Made by a program: the position numbers and the translations under genes. Shown one piece after another: positions 1 to 7,251 of a DNA stretch of 9,946 bases. Source of the DNA: Treponema sp. GTDB taxonomy: Bacteria > Spirochaetota > Spirochaetia > Treponematales > Breznakiellaceae. Within the stretch, counting starts at the first letter, position 1, and every line of letters starts with the position of its first letter. Location: NCBI GenBank assembly GCA_031266635.1, contig JAISAN010000131.1, forward strand, positions 1 through 9,946, written 5' to 3'. The notes under the pieces are model-generated. The model searched no databases, was not told the DNA's origin, and saw only the letters and a program-made list of their open reading frames with translations.

Positions 1-29
1 TTGTTCAGAAACTTGAGGTTTCTGAACAA
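1..29. repeat. Perfect 12-bp inverted repeat with 5-nt spacer
   Basis: The arms TTGTTCAGAAAC (1-12) and GTTTCTGAACAA (18-29) are exact reverse complements around TTGAG. The repeat touches the window edge, so it may extend further left. It could be the 3' hairpin of an unseen upstream gene or a dyad operator for the HAD/SpiroCoCo unit. The stem is AT-rich and no clear T-run follows, so a classical intrinsic terminator is not the best fit. The core TCAGAAAC recurs at 51-58, just inside the HAD gene. Confidence 0.8.
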
Positions 30-45
30 CTTTATTACAATAAAG
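30..45. repeat. Perfect 7-bp inverted repeat abutting the HAD start codon
   Basis: CTTTATT (30-36) and AATAAAG (39-45) are exact reverse complements around AC. The dyad begins one base after the 1-29 palindrome and ends one base before the ATG at 47. Its position suggests an operator or an mRNA structure that affects initiation, particularly since no Shine-Dalgarno sequence is present. The function is inferred; only the symmetry is seen. Confidence 0.6.
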
Positions 46-46
46 C

Positions 47-751
47 ATGATCAGAAACAGCATCGAGGGCGTAGCTTACGATTTGGACGGAACCCTCTAC
101 CCCAACTACCGGCTCAACCTCGCGCTGATTCCTTTTTTACTCCGGGAATGGCCCTTTCTCCTGGCCTTTGGCAAGGCCCGGAACATCATCCGGGCGGCCC
201 AGGAGTCGGTTCCGGCAAAAGATGCGGCCCCAAAGGACGGCCCGGACTTCTACGCCGTCCAGGCCCGGCTTATCGCCGGTATGGTAGGGGCGGAACCGGC
301 GCTGATACAGGAAAAGGTCGAGACCCTCATCTACCGGGGCTGGGAACCCCTGTTCAAAAAAATCAAACTTTTCCCCGCCGTTAAAGAAACCCTCGGCGCG
401 TTCCGGGACGCGGGGCTCAGGCAGGGCCTGCTTTCGGATTTTCCCCCGGAACGGAAACTGGAATACTTAGGGCTTTCAGCGTATTGGGACGCGGCGCTCT
501 GTTCGGAGCGGAGCGGCAGGCTGAAACCGGACCCCCGGCCCTTTTGGGAACTCGCGGAGGCCCTGGGGGTTTCCCCGGAACGGCTCCTCTATGTGGGGAA
601 CAGCCGCCGCTGCGACGCGGCGGGGGCGAAACGGGCGGGCATGAAAACCGCGCTGATCAGCTTTTCCCCCCGGTTTTTGGGGCGGAACCGGGGGGCCGCG
701 GATTTTATCTTCCATGACTATCGCCAATTACTGAATTATGTGTTAAGTTAA
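47..751 (+). CDS. HAD-superfamily hydrolase (phosphatase-like, HAD-IA type)
   Basis: This 234-residue protein is a probable cytosolic phosphomonoesterase of the haloacid dehalogenase superfamily. All four HAD motifs are visible. Motif I is DLDGT, with the nucleophile D12 and general acid/base D14. Motif II is S130 in LLSD, motif III is K160 in RLKPDP, and motif IV is VGNSRRCD (184-190). Residues ~20-105 form the helical stretch expected of a C1 cap. Motif IV reads GN where relatives usually have GD, but D190 remains as a likely Mg2+ ligand. The start at 47 is the only start placing motif I at the usual distance from the N-terminus. No Shine-Dalgarno is seen before it and the upstream bases are taken up by inverted repeats. 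The stop is 5 nt before the coiled-coil gene, so the two are probably cotranscribed. The substrate is unknown; phosphoglycolate phosphatase-like names would be guesses. Confidence 0.9.
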   Translation: MIRNSIEGVAYDLDGTLYPNYRLNLALIPFLLREWPFLLAFGKARNIIRAAQESVPAKDAAPKDGPDFYAVQARLIAGMVGAEPALIQEKVETLIYRGWEPLFKKIKLFPAVKETLGAFRDAGLRQGLLSDFPPERKLEYLGLSAYWDAALCSERSGRLKPDPRPFWELAEALGVSPERLLYVGNSRRCDAAGAKRAGMKTALISFSPRFLGRNRGAADFIFHDYRQLLNYVLS

Positions 752-756
752 TTCTC

Positions 757-3700
757 ATGGGATTTTTTACCATTGGAAACCTCATAACCCTTGCCCTTGT
801 AATATTGATCCTGCTCCTGTACCGCCAGCTTGACCGGAAAAACCGCAGTCTGGAAAAAGTAAGCAAATACGCGGACAAAGTGAAGGAAGAACTGGACGCT
901 TACGCGGAGGAAAAGGCCGTGGCGGTCAGGAATTTCGGGATTAATCTGGATGTGGAGCGGAAATCTGCCCAGGAGCTGATGAAGCGCCTGCAAAACCTGA
1001 CCGAAAAAGACCTGGCGGAAAAGGCCGATGCCATCGCCCGGATTGATGAACGGCTCCACGCCTATGACGCCTCCCTGGAAGAACTGGTCAAGATGACCGG
1101 CCGGGTACAGGAAAATCTTAACCGGATCCGGGATGAATCGGCTTTTGTGGAAAACACGGGCAGGCTGGTGGGGGAAGCCAGGGAAAAACTCAATGAAATG
1201 GAAAAAGATTTGGGGGGGCTTCTTGTCCGGTTTGAACGGGAAAACACGGAAGCCCTGAACGATGCCGTGGAAGAGGCGCTGGCCTCGGTAAATTCCACGG
1301 TTTCCGGTCTGGAAAGCAGGGCGAAAAACATCGAACTCCAGGTGGAAAATCACCGGGAGGTGGTGGACAAGGTTGAACAGGAACGGAAGGCCAACCTGGC
1401 CAGGGATATACATACCATCAACACGATCCTTAAGGAGGCGGTGGAAAAGGCGGGGATCAGGGCGGATAAAATGGAAGAAACAGCCCTGATTAAACTCCGG
1501 GATCAGGCCCAGGACCGGGTAGACCGGCTCCAGGCCGCATGGGGGGAAAAACTCAAGTCTACCCAGGAAACGGTAAAAAACCGGCTCGCCGAAATTCAGG
1601 AACAGTTCAAAAGCTTCCGGGAGGAATGGAAAAAGGAGCAGGGGGAGCTCGAAAGCCAGCAGAAGCAGTATCTGGAGACCCGGAAAACCGAACAAGTGGA
1701 TATGGAGGCCCGGCAGAAACAGTACCGGGAGGAATGGAAAAAAGAAATTCAGGAACTGGCGGGCCAAATCGGCCGCCAGGGCGAGGAGTGGCATACCGCC
1801 ATAAGCCGCCAGAAGGAAGCGTGGGAAACGGAACTTCGGAAACAGGAGGGCCAGGCCCGGCAGCAGCGGGAAAAATGGCAGGAAGAAGTTCAGAAACTGG
1901 ACGCCCAAATCGGCCGCCAGGGCGAGGAATGGACTACCGCCGTAAGCCGCCAGAAGGAAGAGTGGGACGCCGCCATAAGCCGGCAGCGGGAAAGCCTCGG
2001 CGCCGCCGCGGAAAAGCAGCAGGATGAAATGAACGCCGCCATAGGCCGCCAGCGGGAAGCCCTCAGCGCCGCTATCGCAAAACAGCAGGACGAAATCAAC
2101 GCCGCCATGACCCGGCAGAAGGAAGCCTGGGCCTCTATTGCCCGGGACGCGGAACAGCGGATTCTGGAAAGTTCCGAAACGCGGCTCGAAGAATACAAGC
2201 GGGCCCAGGCCGAAGAGTTCAACCAGCTTGCCGGGCTGGCCGGGGAAGTCAGCCGTCTTGAAGGGGAGCTTCGCCTTTCCATGCAGGAAACCATCAAGCG
2301 GGTAAACGCCGATTTTGCCGGTTTTGAGCAGGAAGCCGCCCGGAGCCGCGAAATTTCGGCGGCGGAATTCTCCACCCAGGTTACGGCCCTGAAAACCGAA
2401 ATGAGCGGGGTGGAACGGGAGCTGAACATCCTGAAAAGCCAGGCCTATGAAAACGTATCGGAAAAACTCAAACTCTTTGAGGATGATTTTTTTGCCGATC
2501 TCAACAAACGGAGCGCCGAAATTGATCTGCGGCTGGGGGAATGGCATGATGACCTGGAGGGCCGCCTTGACAAAATGGCGGAAACCGGGATGGAAGAACA
2601 GCGGGAGGCCGCGGTCCGCTTTAACGAAGAAATGCGGAAGACCCTTGCCGGCCAGGGGGAACGGCTGACGGCGGAACTGGAACACCTCAAGGCGGAGGCC
2701 GGAGCCTTTGAAGAGGGAATCCGGGAAGAAATGCGGGGCGCGGATGAGACCCGGCAGTCCTTTCAGGAACAGCTTAACCGGGATTTGGAGGAGTCCCGCC
2801 GCCTGGCGGAAGATTCCGCCAAAAACGAAATTGGCCGTTACAGCCTTTCCATGGCGGAAACCCTCAAACAGCATCAACGGGAACTGGAGGAACAGCTCCG
2901 GGGAATGACGAGTCAGGTTGAGGAAAAACATGGCGAAATCAGCGGAGTCCTTGAAGATTCCCGGCGGAGCATGGAAGAATGGCAGAATAATTACACCGCC
3001 CAGATCCGAAACATGGACGCCGCTATGGACGAAGCCCGCCGCCGGATCCGGGAACTGGTTACGGAAAACGACGAACGGTTTGTTTCAGTCCGTTCTTCCA
3101 TTGATGATATTCGGAAAGAACTTACCGATCAGACCAAACTGTTTAACCGGGCCGGAGAACTCAAGCTGGAACTGGAACAGCATATTGAAGATTTGGCCGG
3201 TGATTTGAACCGGCTGGATCAGCGGAAAAAGGAAATTTCCCAGCTGGAAAACCAGTTTATCCAGATCAAACACCTCGAAGACGATGTAAACGCCAAAATG
3301 ACCCGGTTTCTCTCGGAAAAACACCGTATTGAAGTTATGGAAACCGATTTTAACCGCCTCCTGCAAACGTCCCAGGCGGTGGAGGAGAAACTTGTCCAGG
3401 TTTCTTCCTCCGATGATACCCTCCAGGCCCTCCAGGTTCAGATCCGCCGCCTGGACGACGCTATCCGGGAAACCGAAGAAAAGTACCAGCGGATTGAAAA
3501 GAAAAATCAGGTTCTGGAGGAGACCAACGACGGTATAGCCCGGAACTTTAAGGCCCTGCAGGAATCGGAAGAAACTGCCCGCCTGGCCGGGGAGGAGCTT
3601 GCCCGCGTTGCCGGGGAGATAGATTCCCTCCATGCCGCGGTTGAAGCCCTGGCGGCGGATAACGGCAAGGCCCGGGAAACCACCGATAAACTCGACATTC

Positions 3701-4020
3701 TGGATGAGTCTCTGGGCCTTATCGAAAAACGGATAAGCCAGATGGAAACCGCCAGGGAATGGCTGGCCCGGACGGAAACCCGGCTTGAAGAACTGGACAA
3801 ACAGGCCCAGGATCAACTGCGGATCACCAGCACCCTGTTAAACAAAAACAAGGAAAGCGGCAAAACTCCGTCTCCCGGCAAAGGCGCCCCGCCCCCCCGG
3901 GACCGGGACAACATCATCAAACTCCACCGCCAGGGCTGGACGGTAGACCAGCTCTCCTCAACCTTTAGCGTTTCCAAAGGCGAAATAGAGCTTATCCTGG
4001 AAATCGGCCTTCGGGATTAG
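757..4020 (+). CDS. SpiroCoCo-type membrane-anchored coiled-coil protein with C-terminal HTH-like tail
   Basis: The 1,087-residue protein has a short hydrophobic N-terminal anchor (about residues 4-22, rich in L, I and V) followed by charged residues. Nearly 1,000 residues of E/K/Q/R-rich coiled coil follow, then a Pro/Gly linker (~1035-1048), and a 39-residue C-terminal segment (1049-1087; LHRQGWTVDQLSSTFSVSKG within it) that looks like a small helix-turn-helix. This architecture fits the spirochete coiled-coil (SpiroCoCo) family, whose function is not established. A structural or cell-envelope/cytoskeletal scaffold is plausible, with the rod and the HTH-like end facing the cytoplasm. Residues 339-473 are built of 11-residue repeats and include a 47-residue internal duplication. 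The ATG at 757 is chosen because it gives the anchor; there is no obvious ribosome binding site, so translational coupling to the HAD gene 5 nt upstream is likely. The stop overlaps that of the convergent citrate synthase gene by 3 bp, leaving no room for a separate terminator. Confidence 0.88.
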   Translation: MGFFTIGNLITLALVILILLLYRQLDRKNRSLEKVSKYADKVKEELDAYAEEKAVAVRNFGINLDVERKSAQELMKRLQNLTEKDLAEKADAIARIDERLHAYDASLEELVKMTGRVQENLNRIRDESAFVENTGRLVGEAREKLNEMEKDLGGLLVRFERENTEALNDAVEEALASVNSTVSGLESRAKNIELQVENHREVVDKVEQERKANLARDIHTINTILKEAVEKAGIRADKMEETALIKLRDQAQDRVDRLQAAWGEKLKSTQETVKNRLAEIQEQFKSFREEWKKEQGELESQQKQYLETRKTEQVDMEARQKQYREEWKKEIQELAGQIGRQGEEWHTAISRQKEAWETELRKQEGQARQQREKWQEEVQKLDAQIGRQGEEWTTAVSRQKEEWDAAISRQRESLGAAAEKQQDEMNAAIGRQREALSAAIAKQQDEINAAMTRQKEAWASIARDAEQRILESSETRLEEYKRAQAEEFNQLAGLAGEVSRLEGELRLSMQETIKRVNADFAGFEQEAARSREISAAEFSTQVTALKTEMSGVERELNILKSQAYENVSEKLKLFEDDFFADLNKRSAEIDLRLGEWHDDLEGRLDKMAETGMEEQREAAVRFNEEMRKTLAGQGERLTAELEHLKAEAGAFEEGIREEMRGADETRQSFQEQLNRDLEESRRLAEDSAKNEIGRYSLSMAETLKQHQRELEEQLRGMTSQVEEKHGEISGVLEDSRRSMEEWQNNYTAQIRNMDAAMDEARRRIRELVTENDERFVSVRSSIDDIRKELTDQTKLFNRAGELKLELEQHIEDLAGDLNRLDQRKKEISQLENQFIQIKHLEDDVNAKMTRFLSEKHRIEVMETDFNRLLQTSQAVEEKLVQVSSSDDTLQALQVQIRRLDDAIRETEEKYQRIEKKNQVLEETNDGIARNFKALQESEETARLAGEELARVAGEIDSLHAAVEALAADNGKARETTDKLDILDESLGLIEKRISQMETAREWLARTETRLEELDKQAQDQLRITSTLLNKNKESGKTPSPGKGAPPPRDRDNIIKLHRQGWTVDQLSSTFSVSKGEIELILEIGLRD
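1723..2004 (+). repeat. Internal 141-bp (47-codon) tandem duplication in the coiled-coil gene
   Basis: Residues 323-369 (beginning YREEW) and 370-416 (beginning QREKW) align end to end at an offset of 47 residues. Similarity is strongest over the first ~36 residues of each unit. At DNA level 1764-1819 and 1905-1960 differ at about 4 of 56 positions by eye, which implies fairly recent duplication or gene conversion. A 47-residue unit equals three hendecads plus two heptads, so the coiled-coil register is preserved. Confidence 0.8.
1945..2142 (+). repeat. Six consecutive 33-bp units encoding 11-residue (hendecad) repeats
   Basis: Residues 397-462 divide into SRQKEEWDAAI, SRQRESLGAAA, EKQQDEMNAAI, GRQREALSAAI, AKQQDEINAAM and TRQKEAWASIA, with approximate consensus xRQ-(K/R)-E-x-x-x-A-A-I. 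Two similar units lie upstream (339-360) and one at 386-396. An 11-residue period is a recognised coiled-coil periodicity that gives a straighter or slightly right-handed bundle compared with heptads. Confidence 0.85.
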
Positions 4021-5360
4021 TTCCGGCGTTTATCCAGGGGGACGTAGTCGAGCCGGGGCTGGACGCATTTGTAGGCGGGGCGGATAATCCGGCCACCGGA
4101 GACGATCTCCTCCAAACGGTGGGCGCACCAGCCGGCGACCCGGCTTACCGCGAAGATCGGCGTAAAAAGTTCATGGGGTATCCCCATCATGCTGTACACA
4201 AAACCGGAATAAAAATCAACGTTGGAACAAATATCCTTGCCGGAACCTTTCACCTTTTTGAAAAGGCCGGGGATGAGTTTTTCGACAAGCAGATACAGGG
4301 CAAACTCGTCGGTTCGTTTTTTCTCCGCCGCCAGAAGCGCCGCCTTGTCCCGAATCAAAATCGCCCGGGGATCGCTTTTGGTGTACACCGCGTGGCCCTG
4401 GCCGTAAATTAAACCGCTGCGGTCGTAGGCTTCCCCCCGGAGGATCTTCTCAAGGTACGCGGCCACCTCGTCCTCGCTGTCCCAGTGCCTGACGTTCCGC
4501 TTGATGTCCTCCATCATACCCATAACCTTAATATTGGCGCCCCCGTGCTTGAACCCTTTAAGGGAATTAATCCCCGTGGTAAGGGCCGCGTAGGTGTCCG
4601 TATCGGCGGAAGAAACAAGGTGGACCGCGAAGGTGGAATTGTTCCCGCCCCCGTGTTCCGCGTGAAGAATCAGCGCCAGGTCCAGGATTTCCGCCTCCAG
4701 GCGGGTAAACTGCTGATCCGGCCTGATGAGCGACAGGATCGTCTCAGCGGACTGGCAGGAAGAAGCGGGCTGATGGATGATAAGGCTTTCATGATCGTAG
4801 TAGTGTTTTTTCGCCATATACGAATAGGCCACGATAGTGGGAAACCGGGCGATAAGTTCAATACACTGGCGGAGTACGTTTTCCGGGGAATTATTTTCTG
4901 GGTCATCATCGTAGGAATAGAGGGTCAGTACCGAACGGCCCAGCTTGTTCATAATGTCCCGGGAAGGGGCCTTCATAATTGAATCTTCGGCGAAGTTGGA
5001 CGGCAGGCCCCGGTTCGCTCCCATGAGGGCGTTAAAGTTATCCAGTTGTTCACGGGTGGGAAGGGCGCCGAATATGAGGAGGTAAACCGTTTCCTCAAAA
5101 CCGAAACGGCCTTCCCCGGCGGCGGCCTTAACAATATCCTCCACATCGATCCCCCGGTAATACAGTTTGCCGTCTACCGGAACCTTTTCCCCCTCATCAA
5201 TGATGTAGCCGTGGACATCGCCGATCCGGGTAAGGCCCACCAGCACCCCCGTACCGTCGGCGTTTCTGAGCCCCCGTTTTACGTTAAATTTCCCGTATAA
5301 ATTGGAATCAATATAATCATTACCCGCCAAAGCCGGTATATAATCCCCAGGATTTCTCAT
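4017..5360 (-). CDS. Citrate synthase / 2-methylcitrate synthase family protein (Si-type)
   Basis: This 447-residue enzyme should condense acetyl-CoA (or propionyl-CoA) with oxaloacetate to citrate (or 2-methylcitrate). The family's catalytic triad is visible. H236 lies in HAEHGGGN, H323 in GQGHAVYTKSDPR and D382 in NVDFYSG; these correspond to pig H274, H320 and D375. KHGGAN (271-276) and SRVAGW (406-411, with a likely substrate-binding Arg at 407) are also conserved. An N-terminal extension of ~45 residues precedes the first recognisable family segment (KLYYRGIDVEDIV, 65-77), as in the longer bacterial forms. The ATG at 5360 has only a weak AGG 4 nt upstream. It follows the acyl-CoA synthetase stop by 20 bp and is probably cotranscribed with it. 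Citrate and methylcitrate synthases are hard to separate by sequence. The neighbouring acyl-CoA synthetase keeps 2-methylcitrate possible, but no methylcitrate dehydratase or methylisocitrate lyase gene is in view. Confidence 0.93.
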   Translation of the reverse strand: MRNPGDYIPALAGNDYIDSNLYGKFNVKRGLRNADGTGVLVGLTRIGDVHGYIIDEGEKVPVDGKLYYRGIDVEDIVKAAAGEGRFGFEETVYLLIFGALPTREQLDNFNALMGANRGLPSNFAEDSIMKAPSRDIMNKLGRSVLTLYSYDDDPENNSPENVLRQCIELIARFPTIVAYSYMAKKHYYDHESLIIHQPASSCQSAETILSLIRPDQQFTRLEAEILDLALILHAEHGGGNNSTFAVHLVSSADTDTYAALTTGINSLKGFKHGGANIKVMGMMEDIKRNVRHWDSEDEVAAYLEKILRGEAYDRSGLIYGQGHAVYTKSDPRAILIRDKAALLAAEKKRTDEFALYLLVEKLIPGLFKKVKGSGKDICSNVDFYSGFVYSMMGIPHELFTPIFAVSRVAGWCAHRLEEIVSGGRIIRPAYKCVQPRLDYVPLDKRRN

Positions 5361-5380
5361 GCAGCCTGTCCCCCGCGTAT

Positions 5381-7177
5381 TTATTTGTCGTCCTCCCGGA
5401 TCTGGACCCGGCGGATCTTGCCGCTGATGGTCTTGGGAAGCTCGGTAACAAATTCCACAATCCGCGGATATTTGTACGCGGCGGTGGTTTTTTTTACGTG
5501 GTTCTGGAGTTCCAGCTTGAGGGCTTCCGACGGTTCCCAGCCTTTGGTAAGGATGATGGTGGCCTTTACCACCGTACCCCGGTCAGGATCGGGGACACCG
5601 GTAATGGCACATTCCAAAACCGCCGGATGTTCCATCAGGGCGCTTTCCACCTCGAAGGGGCCGATCCGGTACCCGGAACTTTTGATCACATCGTCGGAAC
5701 GTCCCACAAACCAGTAATACCCGTCCTCATCCCGCCAGGCCACGTCCCCGGTATAATATATGTCATCATGCCACACGCTGGCGGTAAGGGCCTCGTCCCG
5801 GTAATAACCGCCGAACATTCCCGGCGGCTGCCGCTTGCCGGTCCGTACCACGATCTGCCCTTCCTCTCCCATGCCGCAGGGTGTACCGTCATCCCGGAGG
5901 AGGTCAATGTCATAACCGGGGGAAGGTTTTCCCATAGAACCGGGCTTGGGTTCCAGCCAGGGGTAGGTGCAGAGGGTAACGGTCAGTTCGGTCTGGCCGT
6001 AACATTCCCGCAGCTTGATGCCTGTGGCCGCCTTCCACTGTTCGTAAATCTCGGGGTTCAGGGGCTCCCCCGCCACGGCGCAATGTTTAAGGGAAGAAAA
6101 ATCATATTTGGAAAGATCTTCCTTGATAAAAAAACGGTATATCGTGGGGGGAGCGCAGAAGGTGGCCACCTTGTGGCGGATGATCACTTCCAGCATGGCG
6201 TGGGGGACAAAACGGTCGTAATCGTACACAAAAACCGCGGCGCCGCAGATCCACTGGCCGTAGATCTTGCCCCAGGCGGCCTTTGCCCAGCCGGTATCCG
6301 CCACGGTAAGGTGGAGGCCGCCGGGCTGGACCTGCTGCCAGTATTTGGCGGTGAGGATATGCCCCAGGGGATAGGCAAAATCGTGGCGGACCATTTTGGG
6401 CATACCGGTCGTGCCGGAGGTAAAATACAGGAGCATAATATCATCATTGGAATTTACGAAAGAAGGCCGGGCGAAATTGTCCGGCGCTTTTTTCATCAAA
6501 GAACTAAAATCCGCCCAGGACGTCAGCGCCCCCGGGCCCTTCGTTTCCGCCGGGCCGCCGCTTGCCGGAGCTTGTCCCGCGCCGGACCGGCCCGCAAAAA
6601 GGGCGGCCGCCTGCCCGGCAATGTCCCGATCCGCCGGAGTATGGACGGAACGGACAAAAGCTTTGAAACGCAGGGAAGTATCTCCCGCGGAGGCGGAATC
6701 CCGCTCCATCCGCGCTTCCGCCTCGTCCACCCGGTACATTAGTTCCGGGTCGTCCACGCAGACAATACCGGCCACATCCGCGGCGCCGCAGCGGTAGACA
6801 ATGTCCTTGGTGGTCAGGAGGTGGGTGGCGGGTATGGCAATGGCGCCGAGCTTGTGGAGGGCCAGCAGGACCGGCCAGTACTCCCAGCGCCGCTTAAGGA
6901 TCAGCATCACCGGATCGCCCCGGCCAATCCCGGCGGCGACAAACACCGCGGCCGCCTGGCTGGACAGACGCTGTATATCCCCGTAGGTAAAAACCGCCTC
7001 GGCCCCCAATTCATCGCACCAGACCATAGCAGTCTCGCCGGGCTTTTGCTTTGCCAGTTCATCCATTACATCATAGGCAAAGTTGAAATTTTCCGGTATT
7101 TTTACAGAAAAATTCCGGTAAAAATCTTCATAGGACTCAAATTCAGACTGCGGCGCATAGGTATTCACAAATTCCAC
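5381..7177 (-). CDS. AMP-forming acyl-CoA synthetase, ACSM/medium-chain type
   Basis: This 598-residue ANL-superfamily enzyme should activate a carboxylic acid with ATP to an acyl-adenylate and transfer it to CoA in the cytosol. The P-loop FTSGTTGMPK is at 252-261, the AGEP segment at 369-372, YGQTE at 393-397, the TGD aspartate at 478, GRSDDVIKSSGYR at 492-504 (hinge between the two domain orientations) and the catalytic lysine at K587 in PKTISGK. The stretches ADTGWAKAAWGKI, SSLKHCAVAGEP, SSGYRIGPFEVE and HVKKTTAAYKYPR closely resemble mammalian ACSM and archaeal branched/medium-chain acyl-CoA synthetases. The substrate is therefore more likely a short/medium, branched or aromatic acid than acetate. 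It is longer than the usual ~550 residues because of an Ala/Gly/Pro-rich insert at ~176-220. The start is GTG at 7177, supported by AGGAG (7184-7188) 6 nt upstream. It lies 74 bp downstream of the XRE-cupin gene and 20 bp upstream of citrate synthase. Confidence 0.93.
   Translation of the reverse strand: MEFVNTYAPQSEFESYEDFYRNFSVKIPENFNFAYDVMDELAKQKPGETAMVWCDELGAEAVFTYGDIQRLSSQAAAVFVAAGIGRGDPVMLILKRRWEYWPVLLALHKLGAIAIPATHLLTTKDIVYRCGAADVAGIVCVDDPELMYRVDEAEARMERDSASAGDTSLRFKAFVRSVHTPADRDIAGQAAALFAGRSGAGQAPASGGPAETKGPGALTSWADFSSLMKKAPDNFARPSFVNSNDDIMLLYFTSGTTGMPKMVRHDFAYPLGHILTAKYWQQVQPGGLHLTVADTGWAKAAWGKIYGQWICGAAVFVYDYDRFVPHAMLEVIIRHKVATFCAPPTIYRFFIKEDLSKYDFSSLKHCAVAGEPLNPEIYEQWKAATGIKLRECYGQTELTVTLCTYPWLEPKPGSMGKPSPGYDIDLLRDDGTPCGMGEEGQIVVRTGKRQPPGMFGGYYRDEALTASVWHDDIYYTGDVAWRDEDGYYWFVGRSDDVIKSSGYRIGPFEVESALMEHPAVLECAITGVPDPDRGTVVKATIILTKGWEPSEALKLELQNHVKKTTAAYKYPRIVEFVTELPKTISGKIRRVQIREDDK
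6518..6652 (-). other. Low-complexity insert in the acyl-CoA synthetase
   Basis: Residues ~176-220, between the N-terminal subdomain and the P-loop, are rich in Ala, Gly, Pro and Arg, with segments such as AGQAAALFAG and GQAPASGGPAET. ACSM relatives have only a short linker here, as far as I recall. The DNA is noticeably GC-rich but keeps the reading frame. It is probably a solvent-exposed loop expanded by slippage or by capture of GC-rich repeat DNA. Confidence 0.55.
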
Positions 7178-7186
7178 TTTCTTCTC

Positions 7187-7204
7187 CTATTACAACTATT
7201 ACAA
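7187..7204. repeat. Two tandem 9-bp repeats CTATTACAA
   Basis: CTATTACAA occurs at 7187-7195 and again at 7196-7204. On the coding (minus) strand this is TTGTAATAG twice, and the proximal copy runs into the AGGAG of the acyl-CoA synthetase. The core TATTACAA also occurs at 33-40 in front of the HAD gene. It may be a regulator half-site array or simple slippage. Confidence 0.6.
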
Positions 7205-7224
7205 CGAGGTTTTGGAACAGCCTC
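7205..7224. repeat. Degenerate relative of the left-edge palindrome
   Basis: GAGGTTTTGGAACAGC (7206-7221) matches GAGGTTTCTGAACAAC (15-30) at 13 of 16 positions. Here the opposite arm is absent; only the short GAGG...CCTC complementarity (7206-7209 with 7221-7224) remains. It lies in the 74-bp gap between the XRE-cupin and acyl-CoA synthetase genes. It is possibly one member of a dispersed intergenic repeat family. Confidence 0.4.
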
Positions 7225-7251
7225 ACTTAAAAAGGCGTTTAAGGTTGATCT

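Noticed and set aside
1771..2142. Regular 33-bp repeats that could suggest a CRISPR-like or tandem noncoding array
   Set aside because: The units are contiguous with no spacers, diverge at codon third positions, keep the reading frame, and encode a coherent 11-residue coiled-coil period.
748..2931. 727-codon open frame on the minus strand opposite the coiled-coil gene
   Set aside because: Its product is an implausible F/P/L/G-rich sequence with no recognisable fold. It mirrors the biased codons and repeats of the plus-strand coiled coil, and several other frames in the same stretch are also open. The plus-strand protein has clear coiled-coil logic.
4017..4020. A terminator between the convergent coiled-coil and citrate synthase genes
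   Set aside because: The stop codons overlap, so there is no intergenic space, and no GC hairpin with a T-run is visible at the junction.
5498..6742. 414-codon plus-strand frame opposite the acyl-CoA synthetase gene
   Set aside because: The minus strand carries every motif of an ANL-superfamily enzyme in order. The plus frame has no recognisable domain or hydrophobic pattern and is a GC-bias shadow.
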